Assembly (NCBI GenBank): GCA_963281255.1
Contig: OY725501.1
Span: forward strand, 3,635,674 to 3,699,673
Length of the DNA: 64,000 bases
Direction: 5' to 3'
Source: Aphrocallistes beatrix
Taxonomy: Eukaryota > Porifera > Hexactinellida > Sceptrulophora > Aphrocallistidae
The position numbers and the translations under genes are program-made. Position 1 is the stretch's first letter, and each line of letters opens with the position of its first letter. The notes under the pieces were generated by a model. It saw only the letters and a list, made by a program, of their open reading frames with translations, had not been told where the DNA came from and did not search any database. Shown here in pieces: positions 29,627-38,942 of the stretch.

Positions 29627-31443
29627 ATGGAATATACTCGAGAAGAGAGGTGTGAATTCTGGAAAATAAATGGAATTAGAACTCTAGTTAGGAGTCAGAT
29701 CATCCTGATTACTGAAGGAAGTGAGAGAGAATTGGCATCCGACCATTTCACAGTTGACACAGCCAACCAATCAGATTTCATTAAAATCGTCCACTCACTT
29801 ATGTCCGAAAACGTCATAGACAAATACCTCGCAATGGTAACAACGGAGTCTACCATTGAGTACCGACTGTGTATGAATAATTTCCCACATGCCATTCTCC
29901 AGGACCGAATCTCGGATGCGATGATGGAGCTTAGTTATGTATTCAAGTTGGCTAAGATTAGACTCACTCTACTTTTCGCCAACTCCTCCCACATGATTGT
30001 GAAGCGGCTATCCGATTGGGTTAGAGAGTTAAGAACTTCTAATTTTAGAGTCTTAATCGGTCCCGTTTTAGTCACACGGATTATTCGTCCACCTGATGAC
30101 ATCACGAAAGAAATGCAGCAAGAGAGAATGGAGGAGGACAGTAGACTTTTGAGGAAACTTTGGGCTGCAATGGTGTGCGTTTCAAGAACACTGAGTTCTG
30201 AGAAAGTTATTTTCCTGTGTAGATATAATGGAGAGGATTATTTTCCTTCATCAGTGAGTGATGTGTTTCCAGAGTCAAGAATGGATCAGTTTAAGTTAAT
30301 TACTAACATGTCTATATCGATATTGTCAGACAGTTTTAGTGTAGGGAACTTAACACATAAATTAGTGATCGGTTTCCTTCCTTTCTGTATGGCATTCAAG
30401 CTTAAAAGAAATAAATCGGATGCATTCTCAACAAATCTAATTCTAGAACATTCCCTCACCAAATATGTAGAAGAGAACGCAGCGTTTCAAAAGGTTAACC
30501 AAACTGTAACTGAGCTTTGCCTCGAACTCAGGAAAACAAGACTGCTAATTCGAAGAGTTAAACACGTCATTTTTATTGTATTAGAAAATTCAAAGTTGGC
30601 TAGAGATCGAGTTACGCTCGTAGTGCAAGAAATGAACCGGAAACCAGAAATGCTCAAAGGTGTGAAAGGGATTCTGAAAGGTGTTGAAAATCTGGTGAAA
30701 ATGCAAATCATTCCTAGGCAAATCTCCATGGAAACACACAAGAATGCAGAATATGCATTACATAAAGTTAACCAATCATGTATCGAACTGGACCACATCG
30801 TTATGGAACTAAACTCTGACATCGGGAAATACACTAAATATAGATTCAAGCTAGGAAGTTTGATGGATATTCTCACGAAAATTAATCAAAACTTTGAAGG
30901 CAGTGATTTGTTGCTAATTTTAGAAAAACTGGACTATTTCGGGGTACTCTCCAGGAGTTACGGGACCTGTGTGCAGGTATTCACAGATGAAATAGACTCA
31001 AAAGAAACTCCATTGGCTGGTAGAGATCTGACAGAATTGGAGAGAATGTTGAAACGAATTTCAAACGAAAATAAGTGGATTGCTTCGCAACTGAAACAAG
31101 AACCAAATTATAAAATGGAACAGAAACACGAGTTAGACGAAATGTTACGAAAGAATAAAATTCTACAAAAGTCCTACGAAAAGGAAATCGAAGATGCAAG
31201 GGGTCTAACTCCAAAAGGGGAGCTTGGAAACTTGATTGAATTCAGTCTGCGCTTAAAGTCTGAAATTGGGAGAGACATAACCACAATGGAGAGTACACCA
31301 ATTAATGAAGCGAAAAGTAACCTCGTTATTCCACTGTCAAAAATAACCATCAAGATTTCCACATACTTAGAGCTAGTACTAAACGCCAGGGAAGATTCTC
31401 CAAAAATGCTAACTGAATTCGCCACAAAACTAGAACAGATTGA
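29627..31443 (+). CDS. Catalytically dead deaminase-like protein J with a long helical C-terminus (3' end in gap)
   Basis: ATG at 29627; open to the gap, about 605 residues. Residues 1-250 follow the deaminases motif by motif: EFW at 10-12 for QMW; KIVH56-S-L58 where the others have IVH-S-E; CMNNFPH88-A-I-L91 where the others have WxNNSPC-x-x-C; then RLTLLFANSS for FRFILFFSSF, GPVLVTRIIRPP for GLLLVTRMVPKP, and SISILSD for FSICRSD. Thus the catalytic Glu and both zinc Cys are lost and the enzyme must be inactive. There is no intron at the usual place; the frame continues for 350 residues of charged helices, with predicted coiled-coil-like spacing, after residue 258. The role is unknown: perhaps a regulatory partner or scaffold of the active paralogs. 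Anything read beyond the gap is antisense to SNX29 and not part of this gene. Confidence 0.75.
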
Positions 31444-31643
31444 NNNNNNNNNNNNNNNNNNNNNNNNNNNNNNNNNNNNNNNNNNNNNNNNNNNNNNNNN
31501 NNNNNNNNNNNNNNNNNNNNNNNNNNNNNNNNNNNNNNNNNNNNNNNNNNNNNNNNNNNNNNNNNNNNNNNNNNNNNNNNNNNNNNNNNNNNNNNNNNNN
31601 NNNNNNNNNNNNNNNNNNNNNNNNNNNNNNNNNNNNNNNNNNN
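31444..31643. other. Assembly gap (200 N)
   Basis: A run of 200 N. Both neighbouring genes run into it without ending, so the real distance is probably much larger or the join is wrong. Confidence 0.99.
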
Positions 31644-33522
31644 CCCCGGAGAATTCACTAGCTTCCTCCTGGGTACATACAGCTGTCTGGATGCAAGGAA
31701 CGTCTAGGCCTAATGACGTCAGAGAACTTCGCAGTCTGTGTATAAAGTTATCCTTGGTGATGAGCTCTCTGTGCAGTCTGTCATTCAGCTCCATTAGCTC
31801 CCCGTACATGTCAGACAGCTGTACTATCTTCTCATTGTCCTCGCTAGCTTCTGAGGAGGTTGGAGGGCTGGTCGCTGCCTTCTGATTGACTCCCATCGAT
31901 TCCCGGATTTCCATGGACTGCACCATTCCGACATACTTCTTCAGCTGTCCCTTTAGAAGTTCGTTCTCGCGAGAGAATGAGACTACTTTCATTGTTAGTT
32001 CGTCCCGCTCCCTTTTCATCTCCGACTTCTCCAATTCAATCTCGTCTCTCAACAACACGTTAACTCTCTGCTCCCGTTCCAGTTCGATTTTTATTCGTTT
32101 ATTTTTGTCACTCAGCATCTCGTTTTGCTTACTGAGTGTGAACATTAGTGTTTCTAAATCGTGGCGAGACATTTCGCTGAGTGAATGGTTTGGCAGTGAA
32201 TGGCTCTCCTCCCTAACACCTACGTTGTTGCCGTAACTGGACGCATCTAGGGCAATAGCAGTTGCATTCAGTGCTTCCTGTGCAAACGCGTTCAGTTGAT
32301 TGGGTGATTCGCGAGGAAGTAGGCCTAACTGACTTCCATGCATTTGCGCGGGTATATAAGCGCGTTCTGGTGAGAGAGAATACTTATCTGGAGTCGAGCT
32401 CAACTCTCCTACCAACAGTCTGTGATTCCCGTTACGTTCTTCCGTGTCGGATGAAGAGAGCTGCGAGGACCTTCCGTCCATGTCTAAGCCTTGATTACTC
32501 AAATCTGTTCCATTGTCGGAACCATTGAAAGTGTGCTCGAATATGTTTTCAATCAAAGAAGAATTGCTCGCATCTGTACCCAAGGTTTCCGACCATTCTC
32601 CCACTTTCTGTTTGTGCCTCACTACAATCTCGTTGGCGCTACTATTCCGCTTCACATCTCTGACCTGGTTGTGTCCCCTCCGTCTGTTCTTGCTGTCCTT
32701 CCGCACCAGTCCCTGGGCGGCGACAGTCATGACAGGCTCAGGAGTGAAGTCCCCCTGCAAGAAGTTGGCGGGCTGTACGGAGGCGGAGTTGTAGCTGGAG
32801 ATCTTCTCGCTCTGCGTGAGAGGGTCAGTGCTGTAAGTAATTAGCCGATCTGAACCTGAGACAATCACGCTTTGCTCAAACGCAACGAATTCTTCTGTCC
32901 CCAAGTGTTTCAAGGAAGGGGAGGAACGCCGCTCTTCGGGTCTGGGAGACGGGTTCCTGGAGCCGGCGCTCACTCTCAGTGCGAAGATCACCGAGTTGAG
33001 GCCTGCGGCGCTAGTCGGGAGAACTGAGGACTTCTCGTCGTCTCGGATGAACGCGTGCTCTTCATAGTATTTAACTAGGATCGCATTCTCAGCCAGGAGT
33101 GTCGACAGGACTGTGTCGAGGTTTCTCTCGTTGAGGGAATCCTTCAACCATCCTAGACCGAGGTTGGTTTTGGATATGTCCGCGCCTTGGTCTGTGTACG
33201 AGCTCATGAGTCTCTGATACTGGAACTCAGTCAGGACCTCCTTCACTGCTGGCCAAAACGCGCCCGTTTCCTCCCTTCTGTTGCCTGCCAGCACCTTCTT
33301 CACGATTTTCCCCGCCTTAAGCCGCACGCCGTGTGACAGACAGGCGTCCAGACTGTTGAGCAGGTTGACTACTCTGGGGTCGGAGTCGGTAGCCACGCCC
33401 TGCCCCGCACCGAAGTGCCTCTGACACTGCTTCACGGAGTCCAGGACGGAGGCTAGCAGCAGCTGGCGCACCTGGCTGTGCTTGGATGTGCTATTGCTCA
33501 CTTCAGATTCTGCTAGAGACAT
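31644..33522 (-). CDS. SNX29: Sorting nexin 29, N-terminal RUN and coiled-coil part (3' end in gap)
   Basis: ATG at 33522. Residues about 8-180 form a RUN domain: LDSVKQCQRHFG at the start, FWPAVKEVL, WLKDSLNE and a LPTSAAGLNSVIFAL end, which are characteristic of SNX29. A long Ser-rich linker follows, then coiled coils at about 449-540 with ENELLKGQLKKYVGMVQS, and MYGELMELNDRLHRELI, both matching vertebrate SNX29. The family continues with a C-terminal PX domain that binds phosphoinositides on endosomes; that part is missing because the frame enters the N gap. The whole 626-residue visible part is one exon. Function by family: endosomal membrane trafficking. The codon use is more GC-rich than in the deaminase cluster. 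Confidence 0.85.
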
Positions 33523-34257
33523 CGCTATTACATTATTTGGCTAAATAAATCAGATATTCAAGATTTCTATTTATAGGTACTGATCAGATATTTCTGCAGG
33601 ACAATTGAAGTGTGACATAATCTACAGTCAGGAGGTAGAAGCTATGGAGTAACGAATGCAATCGGAGATTTTCAGGTTATCTGGTTGAATGTATAATACT
33701 TCAGGATATTTCCACTTCGTTAATTGCCAATACTATATGATTCATCCTACTTCGTAGTTTCTACGTCTACGTCTGATTGCAATTAGAAACCTAACGATTG
33801 GTTGATAAGAGCTGATGAATAAATTATCTAATATACTAGAGAACTTATTTTCAAAGTGTAACCATGAGTCCATGACAAAAACATTATTTATGTACTGCCT
33901 ATCCCAACAAAACTTTGTGAAACCGTCAATACTGGTGTCCTTGTACCAGCAGTCCAACCGACACAGGACATTAGACCCATTAGTTCAAGCTGTCGCTAGG
34001 TTCGGATGTCCCCTTGTGGCACTGGGTTTTTTAAGTTATAATATTATAGTATCATTTTGACTTTTCAATTTCCTTCCCAAAAACTTCTGATAAATCATTA
34101 CTTCCATGGTGCACGCATAGTATAATTGGTTAGTTCTCCGGACTATCAACTACTTGAAATGGGACTATGTGTGTCTGCCACTGGATGGTGTGGGGAATCC
34201 TCTAATGCAGTTTTTTGTGATCTGGCGTTTTCACGATCTCTGGAAGTAAATGTACTA
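33523..34257. other. Intergenic, no gene seen
   Basis: 5' flank of SNX29 and left flank of the mariner. A tRNA-like A box is discussed among the rejected items. Small open frames here show no family features. Confidence 0.4.
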
Positions 34258-35594
34258 CAGGGGCATTCAATAAATACTAATCACACCCCACCAAAACAAA
34301 AAATAATTGTGTAAATTGGATGATTTTTACTAAGAATGTTCAAAGTAATCTCCTTTATACTTTACAACAGAATTTAGCCTTTTAATCCAATTTTCAAACG
34401 TCATCCTATACTCATCCTTGGGTATGACTTCGAGGTATTGGAAAATTGCCCGACCAAGGCTGAGCCGATCTTCAAATTCGCGTCCAGAGAGGTGATCTTT
34501 GAGTTTTCTGAACAGCCAGAAGTCACATGGGGCTATATCAGGGGAGTAAGGTGGGTGCAGGACTTCGTGCATACCCATATCTTTAATTTTTTGCTTGACA
34601 GCCAAAGTTTTATGTGGTCTGGCATTATCATGCAAAATTTTGAGACCACGTGTTCCAGTCTTTGGACGACGCTTAAGGTACGATTTCTCAACTTCAGGTA
34701 ACACAACATCAGCGTAGAATTGTCCAGTAAGTGTTTGGCCTTTGGGAACAGGGATCTGGGCTACAGGCCCTAGCCCATCGAAAAATATGCAGTATAAGAC
34801 CTTCGGGGCACGAAAGTCGGACACACAAACAGCTGGGGGTACCTCTCCTTTTTTCAGCCATACCCTGCCATCTTGTTTTCTGATCGGTGGCTTGAATTGT
34901 ATCCAAGTTTCATCCCCTGTTACTATCTCTAATAAACGTCTTGGGTCACACCATTCATAGATTGTGAGGTTTTCCTTGGCCATTTCGAGTCTAGCGGCCT
35001 TTTGTGGAGAAGTCAGGCAATGCGGTACCCATCGCACTTGGACCTTCCTCAGTTCCAACTCCGACTTCAGAATCGTGTGTGCACTTCCCGTTGAAATGCC
35101 AACATTGTTAGCTACGTCCTCAACCGAAGAATGGGGGAAAGAGTCGACGTATTCCTTTACCTCACTCAATTTGTCACTGTTGGTCGCCAGTTTTGGTGCT
35201 CCAGGACGAGGGGCGTCTTGGACAGAGGCCCTGCCTTCCCTGAACAGGTTTACCCATCTTCTGACAGTTGAATATGATAGAGAATCTTCTCCACATATCA
35301 TTGCCAGCTCCTCATAAATAGACTTTGGAGGGATTTCGAGGATAGTGCGAAATTTGACATACGTCCGTTGCTCAATTTCAGAGTAATTAGGACAAGAAGC
35401 CATGCAAAATATGATAGTCCAAAATGTAGATATCTAAAATCACTGAAACTCGAGAAATAATGGAGTAATCAACTCCCTCTAAGTTTTGTTATAGAGTTAA
35501 AATATGGTTGTATATAATTGCATTGAGTTGACTGGGTTTGTAATACTCTTTCATTGAAATATATTTCGTGATTAGTATTTATTGAATGCCCCTG
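34258..35594 (-). mobile_element. Complete mariner transposon with TA target duplication
   Basis: Terminal inverted repeats of about 27 bp: CAGGGGCATTCAATAAATAC at the left end, and its reverse complement at the right end, each extending a few bases inward. The element is flanked on both sides by TA (34256-34257 and 35595-35596), the target of Tc1/mariner elements. Length 1337 bp with one intact transposase frame. Confidence 0.9.
34330..35403 (-). CDS. Mariner transposase, intact DD34D
   Basis: ATG at 35403, 357 residues. The N-terminal helix-turn-helix part includes SYSTVRRWVNLFREGR and a GRPG-type hook (DAPRPGAP). The catalytic triad is D164 (VTGDETW), D259 (ILHDNARPH) and D294 (YSPDIAPCDFWLF). 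There are exactly 34 residues between the last two aspartates, so this is the mariner DD34D class; the short WVPHCL linker motif is also present. The frame has no stop or frameshift, so the element is young and could be active. It cuts and pastes the element at TA sites. The length is slightly above the usual 345 or so residues. Confidence 0.92.
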   Translation of the reverse strand: MASCPNYSEIEQRTYVKFRTILEIPPKSIYEELAMICGEDSLSYSTVRRWVNLFREGRASVQDAPRPGAPKLATNSDKLSEVKEYVDSFPHSSVEDVANNVGISTGSAHTILKSELELRKVQVRWVPHCLTSPQKAARLEMAKENLTIYEWCDPRRLLEIVTGDETWIQFKPPIRKQDGRVWLKKGEVPPAVCVSDFRAPKVLYCIFFDGLGPVAQIPVPKGQTLTGQFYADVVLPEVEKSYLKRRPKTGTRGLKILHDNARPHKTLAVKQKIKDMGMHEVLHPPYSPDIAPCDFWLFRKLKDHLSGREFEDRLSLGRAIFQYLEVIPKDEYRMTFENWIKRLNSVVKYKGDYFEHS

Positions 35595-35685
35595 TATATT
35601 CCCCATAAAAAATTGAAATCATCAATTCATAACATTCAAACTATGCTAATGTACCTACGTACAACTGTAATTATTCAAACATTCC

Positions 35686-35906
35686 TAATTTACGGGATGG
35701 AACGGAACCATTCCGGGAAATCTGAACACCTAATTTACGGAACTTTTAGATGCCTAGTTTACGGAACATCCCATTCCAGATATTGCAAAATATTCCGTAA
35801 ATTAGGTATTTAAAATTCCGGAACCGTTCCGTCAAGTTCCGTAAAATAGGTACTCAGATTTCCCGGAATGGTTTCGTTCCATTCTGTAAATTAGGAATGT
35901 CCAATT
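35686..35906. repeat. Foldback MITE with TAATTTACGG motifs
   Basis: Outer arms ATTCCTAATTTACGGGATGG and CCATTCTGTAAATTAGGAAT are inverted. Inside, several (T/A)CCTAATTTACGGAAC units occur in both orientations. It is related in design to the elements at 41449-41795 and 59833-60023. Confidence 0.65.
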
Positions 35907-35962
35907 ATTCGAGTCAAAATGAGTGAATTTTATTTAGCTTACCTACTAGGTCAGTGGGACAG

Positions 35963-37732
35963 ATGACATCTCTCAACACTCCCCCTTACTCGTGGAAATG
36001 TAAGCTACAGAACTTGTCTTCGCTCTGGGTTATCAGGGAGTTCGTCATAATCTTGAAGCTGGCCCTGCCCATCATCCTAGCCTTCATCCTCACCAACCTC
36101 GCACCATTTGTTACAATCATCTTCGCTGGTCACATTAGTATCGAGGAAAAATACTTGGATGGAAGTAGCATTGCGATTTCCTTCGCTAACGTGACAGGAA
36201 GTGCTCTATCCGTCGGACTGAGTTCAGGACTCGAAACGCTATGCTCGCAATCTTACGGTGCCAAGCAGTATAAAAGATCCGGTCTCTACTTCCAACGGAG
36301 TTTGTTAGTGCATTTTCTGATCTGCTTTCCCCTAGCCGTGGTGTGGATGAACACAGAGACCATTATGCTCCTCTTGGCTCAGGACACCCAGGTCGCTAAG
36401 GTAGCTGGGGACTTCATGACCATATACGCCGTATCCCTACCAGCCATCCAAGTTAGCTTCTTGGCTCTGAAACTTTTCCAGTCGCACAACATCGTATTTC
36501 CACAGATAATAGTCATACTGGTCAGCTTGCTTTCCAACGCAGCCATACAGTACCTCCTGGTTGTTTATTTCCAATTCGGCATCCCTGGTTCTGCAGCCGC
36601 CTTAACCATATCACAATATGTCCTAGCTCTGGGGTACATTCTCTACTTCCGGTTTTCACACCTATATCATGAGACTTGGAACGGTTGGGGAATACAATCG
36701 CTAAAGGGCTGGTCCCAATACCTCAAGTACGGAATCCCGGGGATGTTGATGCTATGTTTCGAGTGGTGGTCATTTGAGAGTGGCTATTTTTCAGTTGGTG
36801 CCTTCAGTCCATATCCAAAGATCGAACTCGGTATTTACTCCGTCGTGCTCACATTCGCGACTATCCTCTACTCCATAGCAGAGGGTTTCACCATCGCATC
36901 CACTGTCCGTGTAGGAAACCTTCTCGGCAGTAACCAGCCTAGGAATGCGAAACACACCAGTTTCCTTCTCTACGCCATAATCTTCACCACCGGATCCACA
37001 CAGTGTGTACTGCTGTTCTTAGTTAGGGGGTCACTCGCTAGGATTTTCACAGATGATATCTGCATCATCGCCGGGTCTGCCTGGCCGATAGCTGTCGTCG
37101 CGATCTTCCAGATCATCGACGGGTACCAGAGCGTGGCGGGTGGGGTGATAAAGGGGTGTGGGAAGCAGAAGTATGGTGCGATTATAAATGTGATTACATT
37201 TCAAGTGATATCGTTACCACTCGCTTTCTACTTGGCGTTTGGGTTGAAATGGTACACTTCTGGATTCTGGGTCGGGTTGGCTATTGGGATATTCCTACAT
37301 GCTATCGGCTACTCGTTTGTTCTGCTCTGTGTAAACTGGCAGGAAACGGCTTACACAGCAATGAAAAACGCCGGTCTTACAATTGATACAAATGTCAATG
37401 AGAGCGATAACAAAGAATCGTTTAGAGCAAAGAAATTGATGTATTCTCGTGTGCCAAACAGCCAATCAAGTGACAGCAATGAGAGTGCAACTGAGACTGA
37501 GGAGCTAGATAAGAATACTCTGGAGCAGAGTGAGGAGTTTAATGCCTCGAAAGAGGATGAGACTATTGGGAAGAAGGAAGCTACCTTTCTGATTGCATTC
37601 CGATCGCTTACGTTGCTATTGTGTGTACTCTTCCTCACAGCTGGAATCATTTTAAGGCAGTTCGACTTCTCATTCAATTTCTACAAAGCGAATTCTGCTG
37701 CTAACTCATCGTTTTGCCCATACATTGCATAG
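35963..37732 (+). CDS. MATE family (SLC47-like) multidrug and toxin extrusion transporter
   Basis: The first ATG in frame is 35963 (MTSLNTPPYSWK). The protein has 589 residues in one exon, with 12-13 hydrophobic segments. Diagnostic features: LALPIILAFILTNLAPFVTIIFAGH in helix 1, SGLETLCSQSYGAKQYKRSG after helix 2, IPGMLMLCFEWWSFE in helix 7 (conserved Glu), ASTVRVGNLLGSNQPRNAK, and GVIKGCGKQKYGAIIN. These are the signatures of eukaryotic MATE/SLC47 transporters, which exchange organic cations for protons at the plasma membrane. A hydrophilic Ser/Glu-rich loop precedes a final membrane helix. The length fits the family (about 570). A downstream MATE could serve detoxification. The assignment is secure; the substrate is not known. 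Confidence 0.9.
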   Translation: MTSLNTPPYSWKCKLQNLSSLWVIREFVIILKLALPIILAFILTNLAPFVTIIFAGHISIEEKYLDGSSIAISFANVTGSALSVGLSSGLETLCSQSYGAKQYKRSGLYFQRSLLVHFLICFPLAVVWMNTETIMLLLAQDTQVAKVAGDFMTIYAVSLPAIQVSFLALKLFQSHNIVFPQIIVILVSLLSNAAIQYLLVVYFQFGIPGSAAALTISQYVLALGYILYFRFSHLYHETWNGWGIQSLKGWSQYLKYGIPGMLMLCFEWWSFESGYFSVGAFSPYPKIELGIYSVVLTFATILYSIAEGFTIASTVRVGNLLGSNQPRNAKHTSFLLYAIIFTTGSTQCVLLFLVRGSLARIFTDDICIIAGSAWPIAVVAIFQIIDGYQSVAGGVIKGCGKQKYGAIINVITFQVISLPLAFYLAFGLKWYTSGFWVGLAIGIFLHAIGYSFVLLCVNWQETAYTAMKNAGLTIDTNVNESDNKESFRAKKLMYSRVPNSQSSDSNESATETEELDKNTLEQSEEFNASKEDETIGKKEATFLIAFRSLTLLLCVLFLTAGIILRQFDFSFNFYKANSAANSSFCPYIA

Positions 37733-38942
37733 TCTTAGACGTTATTTCATGTTTTAATCCATTTCGCACATTCTGTGCATTTTATTTTCGGTTTAGTTAT
37801 GATACAAAAAAAAGTTTTTCTTGTTTATTTCAGTGCAGCTCCTGTGTACATAGTAACTGCAGTATAGTATTGGAACCAATAACGTCCGTACGTATACGCG
37901 ATTGTGAAAATCGACTGAAATCATATTCTCCCCCATATGAACTTGCAAATTTCTAGAGGTAGAAAGTTCCATCTAATATGGTGTTGCTTCTAATAATATA
38001 TTGCATTGACGTCTGCTTTTAATCTGAAGGTTCATTGCTACTGTAATATAAAGCGGACAATTCTAAACTTTTAGCTAAGCAATGCTTATTTAGTATAATT
38101 ACGACTCCTATTATGTCTCTGGAATCAGAGAATAGATGAAATACTATACGTGTAGAAACCAAAAGATATGCTCTATTTATCCGTGTGGTATACTATCAAG
38201 TAAGAGATGATGCATGCTGATCATAGAACTATGGTCAGTATGCATCATCTCTTATTTGATACCACAAAATGCAAATGTCAGCTTCGCTTTGTATTTGCTA
38301 ACAATAAGCTAGTTGAAATTTATGACAATATTTGTGTTCATGTTAAGTCCATATAATATTTATCTTATTTGTATTAATAATGCGGTTTGTTTATCACCTG
38401 GTTCTAGGTCTGTTTGCAGACCATTTGGTAGCTTTTGCAATGGAAAGTTCCTTTTTTTGGAATTTGGGAAATATTTTGATTTCTCTCCCAACCTAAAATT
38501 TGGTTATGAATACTCACGGAGAAGAGTAGAAAATGTTTTATTTTTTAATATTAATTCTAGCTATGTACTATTCATAGCACAATTAAAAGTTGTTATATTA
38601 TTTAGACAAGGAATCTATACTATGTCGGTACACATGAAATATTTACGATGTTGTTCCACAATGTAACAGGGTTTGTACTACACATTTTATTTTCTACGAT
38701 GCCAACGTTATTTTAAAGTTTTTTAACTAATGTGTGTTCAGAGAAAACATATTTTCGGGAAAAAATATAAGAATATAAAGACACGTGTTCCTGGACTATT
38801 AAGACTCCTCTGTGGTTACATAAATAAATCTTTCTACTACACATTAATTTTATTTTTTAATTCAAATCTTAAATACACAAGCTTTTACAAGGAAATTTAG
38901 AAGTTATTATTAGCAATATCTATTCCTTCACGGCTTCTACCA
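37733..38942. other. Intergenic, one strong hairpin
   Basis: No gene is seen; a 117-codon open frame at 38313-38666 is AT-rich with no family features. 38185-38265 forms a nearly perfect hairpin (GTGGTAT... facing ...ATACCAC, with about 38 paired bases and a 3-nt loop around AAC), listed separately. Confidence 0.45.
38185..38265. repeat. Isolated 81-nt hairpin, possible small-RNA precursor or short MITE
   Basis: The arms pair almost throughout: GTAAGAGATGATGCAT on one side with ATGCATCATCTCTTAT on the other, followed by GCTGATCATAG with CTATGGTCAGT. One bulge of five bases lies near the base. The orientation is undetermined and there are no target repeats. Confidence 0.5.

Noticed and set aside
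31174..31443. Continuation of SNX29 on the left of the gap
   Set aside because: It is the antisense of gene J; no PX domain is encoded.
31444..31885. Continuation of gene J beyond the gap (PENSLASSWVH...)
   Set aside because: It is the antisense of the SNX29 coding exon and is only joined to J through N codons.
31886..32844. Plus-strand open frames of 88-117 codons
   Set aside because: They are shadows of the SNX29 exon on the other strand.
34113..34215. tRNA gene
   Set aside because: An A-box-like TAGTATAATTGG and a T-run terminator are present, but no acceptable B box, acceptor stem or anticodon arm can be formed. At best a decayed tRNA-like fragment.
38313..38666. 117-codon open frame
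   Set aside because: AT-rich composition, no domain, no splice context and no paralog; most likely chance.
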